A stretch of DNA of 64,000 nucleotides from Arachnopeziza araneosa. Its lineage: Eukaryota; Ascomycota; Leotiomycetes; Helotiales; Arachnopezizaceae. A program made the position numbers and the translations under genes. The notes below the pieces were generated by a model. It made no database searches and had not been told where the DNA came from. It worked only from the letters and a program-made list of their open reading frames with translations. Location: assembly GCA_003988855.1 (NCBI GenBank), contig QYAI01000109.1:30980-94979 (forward strand). The letters are read 5' to 3'. Positions 62,199-64,000 of the stretch are shown here, in pieces. How positions within the stretch are numbered: the first letter of the stretch is position 1; each line of letters opens with the position of its first letter.

Positions 62199-64000
62199 CC
62201 CCCATTCCGCCCACCCCCCCATTCCGCCCACCTCAAAATAACCGAAATCTATGCAACCTCGCACACACAATCAAATTTTATTTTTCCATTTATAGCCCAA
62301 ATTACTATATATTTTGGAATTTACAACTTGAATCAACTATGCCCCAATACACTGAAGATGACATTGCCCAGGCTCTTTTAGCAGTCGCAAATAGTCAAGG
62401 AATTAGAGCTGTAGCCCGAGAGTGAGGTATACCTTACTCGACTCTCAAGGACCGTATAAAGAACACTGAAGCACATTCTATTGCAGCAGAAAGTCAGCAG
62501 AGGCTATCTAAGGTGCAAGAAGACTACTTATCGAAGTGGATTCTTACTCAAGAAGCTCTCGGAGTCTCATTAAGTCATGGCCAAATTCGGGAATTCGCAC
62601 AACGCCTTCTAGCTATTAAAGGAGACAATAAAAAGCTAGGAAAGCGATGGATGCAAGCGTTTTTGCGCCGGAATCCTGTTATTAAGACTAAAAGAGTTCG
62701 GAATATCGATTCTAGTCGTGTAAATGGTGCTACGACTGCTGTTATCAGGTCTTGGTTTCTACGGCTTGCCCTCCCTCAAATCCAGGCAATTAAACCCGAA
62801 AATCGATGGAATATGGACGAGTCAGGTATTATGGAAGAGTGTGGAGCGAATGGCCTAGTAGTAGGAAGCTCTGAGAAACGTGGAATTCAAAAGAAGCAGC
62901 CTGGGTCTCGTGCTTGGACGTCATTTATCGAGTGTGTCTCAGCTGTTGGAAATGCTCTCGATCCTCTTGTTATATTTAAGGGGAAATCAGTACAACAGCA
63001 GTGGTTTCCTCTATTCCTTACTATATACAAGAGCTAGAAGTTTACAGCAACTGAGAATGCCTGGACTACGGACTGTACAGCTGTAGAATGGCTCGAAAAG
63101 CTGTTCTTACCTCAGAGCCAGCCTATTAAGCCTAATGAGGCTAGACTACTGATTCTAGACGAGCACGGAAGCTATGAAACGACTGAGTTTATGTACTTAT
63201 GCTTCCAAAACAACGTCTACTTGCTTTTCTTGCCTCCACACACCTCACATGTGTTGCAGCCTCTAGATTTATCGGTCTTCTCGTCTCTCAAAAGCCACTA
63301 TCGTACAGAAGTCGGATTTTTAACGCTTCTTACTGATTCTAGTCCACTAGAAAAGCAAAACTTTCTCTCTTGCTATCAAAAAGCTCGAAAGAAGGCATTG
63401 TCTGCTCAAACAGTAAAAGCTAGGTGGAAAGCTACAGGATTATGGCCAAAATCTATGGCGAAACCTCTTATGAGCCCCTTACTTCTAGAGAATAGCAATA
63501 CAGGCCAGACTANTCCTCAAGCTGCAGAAAGCTTAAATACAAGCTTAAGAACAGATTCCTTACAAGCTATATGGCCTACACCTAAAAAATCGACTGAACT
63601 TAAGGCGCAGGCAGCTAGGTTTCAAAAGCTTGAAGCGAGCAGCAGTTATACAAGCAGACTGCTTTTTCGGAAGATTATAAAAGGATTCGAAGAGCAAGAA
63701 AGTGTTCTCGTACAGCATGAGCTTCGAATCCAGTCTTTAGAAGTCCANTTAGAGAAGGCTAGGCCGAGAAAACGCAGGAAGGTTAAAACTAGCCCTAATT
63801 CTAAGTTTGCTGATATTGAAGCTATAAAAAAGGCACAGATTGAAGCTGGAGAAGCTATAGATACAGAGAATGAGAGAGAAGAAGCTAATGAGTCTGATTC
63901 TACTCTAGATTGTATTGAAATTGACTAGTTATTTAATTATAATTTTTTTAGTGTGGAGGGGGCTTGGATTTCGGCTATTTTGAGGTGGGCGGAATGGGGG
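62199..64000 (+). mobile_element. Pogo/Fot1-like DNA transposon, right end at window edge
   Basis: The left terminal repeat is at 62216-62249 and its reverse complement at 63967-64000, differing at one base. Both start CCCCCATTCCGCCCACCTC. On the left, the first 17 bases are exactly duplicated in tandem (62199-62215 and 62216-62232), so the true terminus is probably 62199. The right end would then extend 17 bases beyond the window. One transposase gene fills the interior. Target duplication cannot be checked here; pogo relatives usually insert at TA. Confidence 0.9.
62339..63928 (+). pseudogene. Pogo-like (Tc1/mariner) DDE transposase, two stop codons
   Basis: One frame from the ATG at 62339 to the TAG at 63926-63928, interrupted by TGA at 62423-62425 (after AVANSQGIRAVARE, before GIPYSTLKDRI, where the family has Trp) and TAG at 63035-63037 (TIYKS, stop, KFTATENAWTTD, again where the family has Trp). 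Domains: an N-terminal helix-turn-helix (PQYTEDDIAQALLAVA), a CENP-B/Tc5-type HTH (LSHGQIREFAQRLLAIKG, then GKRWMQAFLRRNP), and the DDE catalytic core (WNMDESGIMEECGA, LLILDEHGSYETTEFM, HVLQPLDLSVFSSLKSHY). A basic Lys-rich tail follows (ARPRKRRKVK). TGG to TGA/TAG are G-to-A changes consistent with RIP. Two unresolved bases (N) at 63513 and 63748 do not disturb the frame. Confidence 0.9.

Overview
The window is nuclear DNA of a filamentous ascomycete fungus. The evidence is short GT-AG introns (about 40-65 bases, many with CTAAC/CTAAT-like branch sites), well-spaced genes on both strands without operons, several HET (heterokaryon incompatibility) proteins, a NACHT-ankyrin receptor-like protein, and a pogo/Fot1-type DNA transposon. 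A leotiomycete-like fungus is plausible, but the sequence alone does not prove it. I see no rRNA, tRNA, CRISPR or phage signal.

Layout. 1-9.6 kb: a small PPxY protein; a broken flavin amine (polyamine) oxidase gene; a multi-pass membrane protein; the tail of a lost ankyrin gene; MITE copy A; and an ankyrin pseudogene. 10-17 kb: a three-exon polytopic membrane protein; a frameshifted DUF2278/lamin-tail gene; MITE copy B; and a small secreted eight-cysteine protein. 17.9-24.2 kb: one uninterrupted 2107-residue NACHT-ankyrin protein. 24.5-30.9 kb: a broken secreted cysteine-rich protein; a Ras-like protein with degenerate nucleotide-binding motifs; a 66-residue protein; and an AAA ATPase with an N-terminal zinc-finger-like region.

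31-49.9 kb: MITE copy C abutting a stop-riddled HET pseudogene; an intact HET gene; a seven-exon NAD(P)-binding (NmrA/epimerase-like) gene; a SnoaL-like gene; a zinc-finger gene; a four-exon 670-residue unknown; a second intact HET gene; a broken HET gene; and a frameshifted secreted alpha/beta-hydrolase. 51-60 kb: an epoxide-hydrolase-like enzyme convergent with an isocitrate lyase/PEP-mutase-like enzyme; a large Upf1-like SF1 helicase; a 224-residue unknown; and a relic of a HET-type C-terminus. 60.5-64 kb: gene-poor sequence with short tandem duplications, then a pogo-like transposon whose right end runs to the window edge.

How the genes fit together: there is no metabolic operon or obvious biosynthetic cluster. 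The theme is a cluster of self/non-self recognition-type genes (NACHT-ankyrin, ankyrin, two intact and at least two broken HET genes, a HET-like relic, secreted cysteine-rich proteins). Transposons and decaying genes lie among them. Many disruptions are C-to-T/G-to-A type nonsense changes, as repeat-induced point mutation (RIP) would make. Others are single-base frameshifts that could be sequencing errors. Exon coordinates are my own reading of splice sites and reading frames; no database search was possible.
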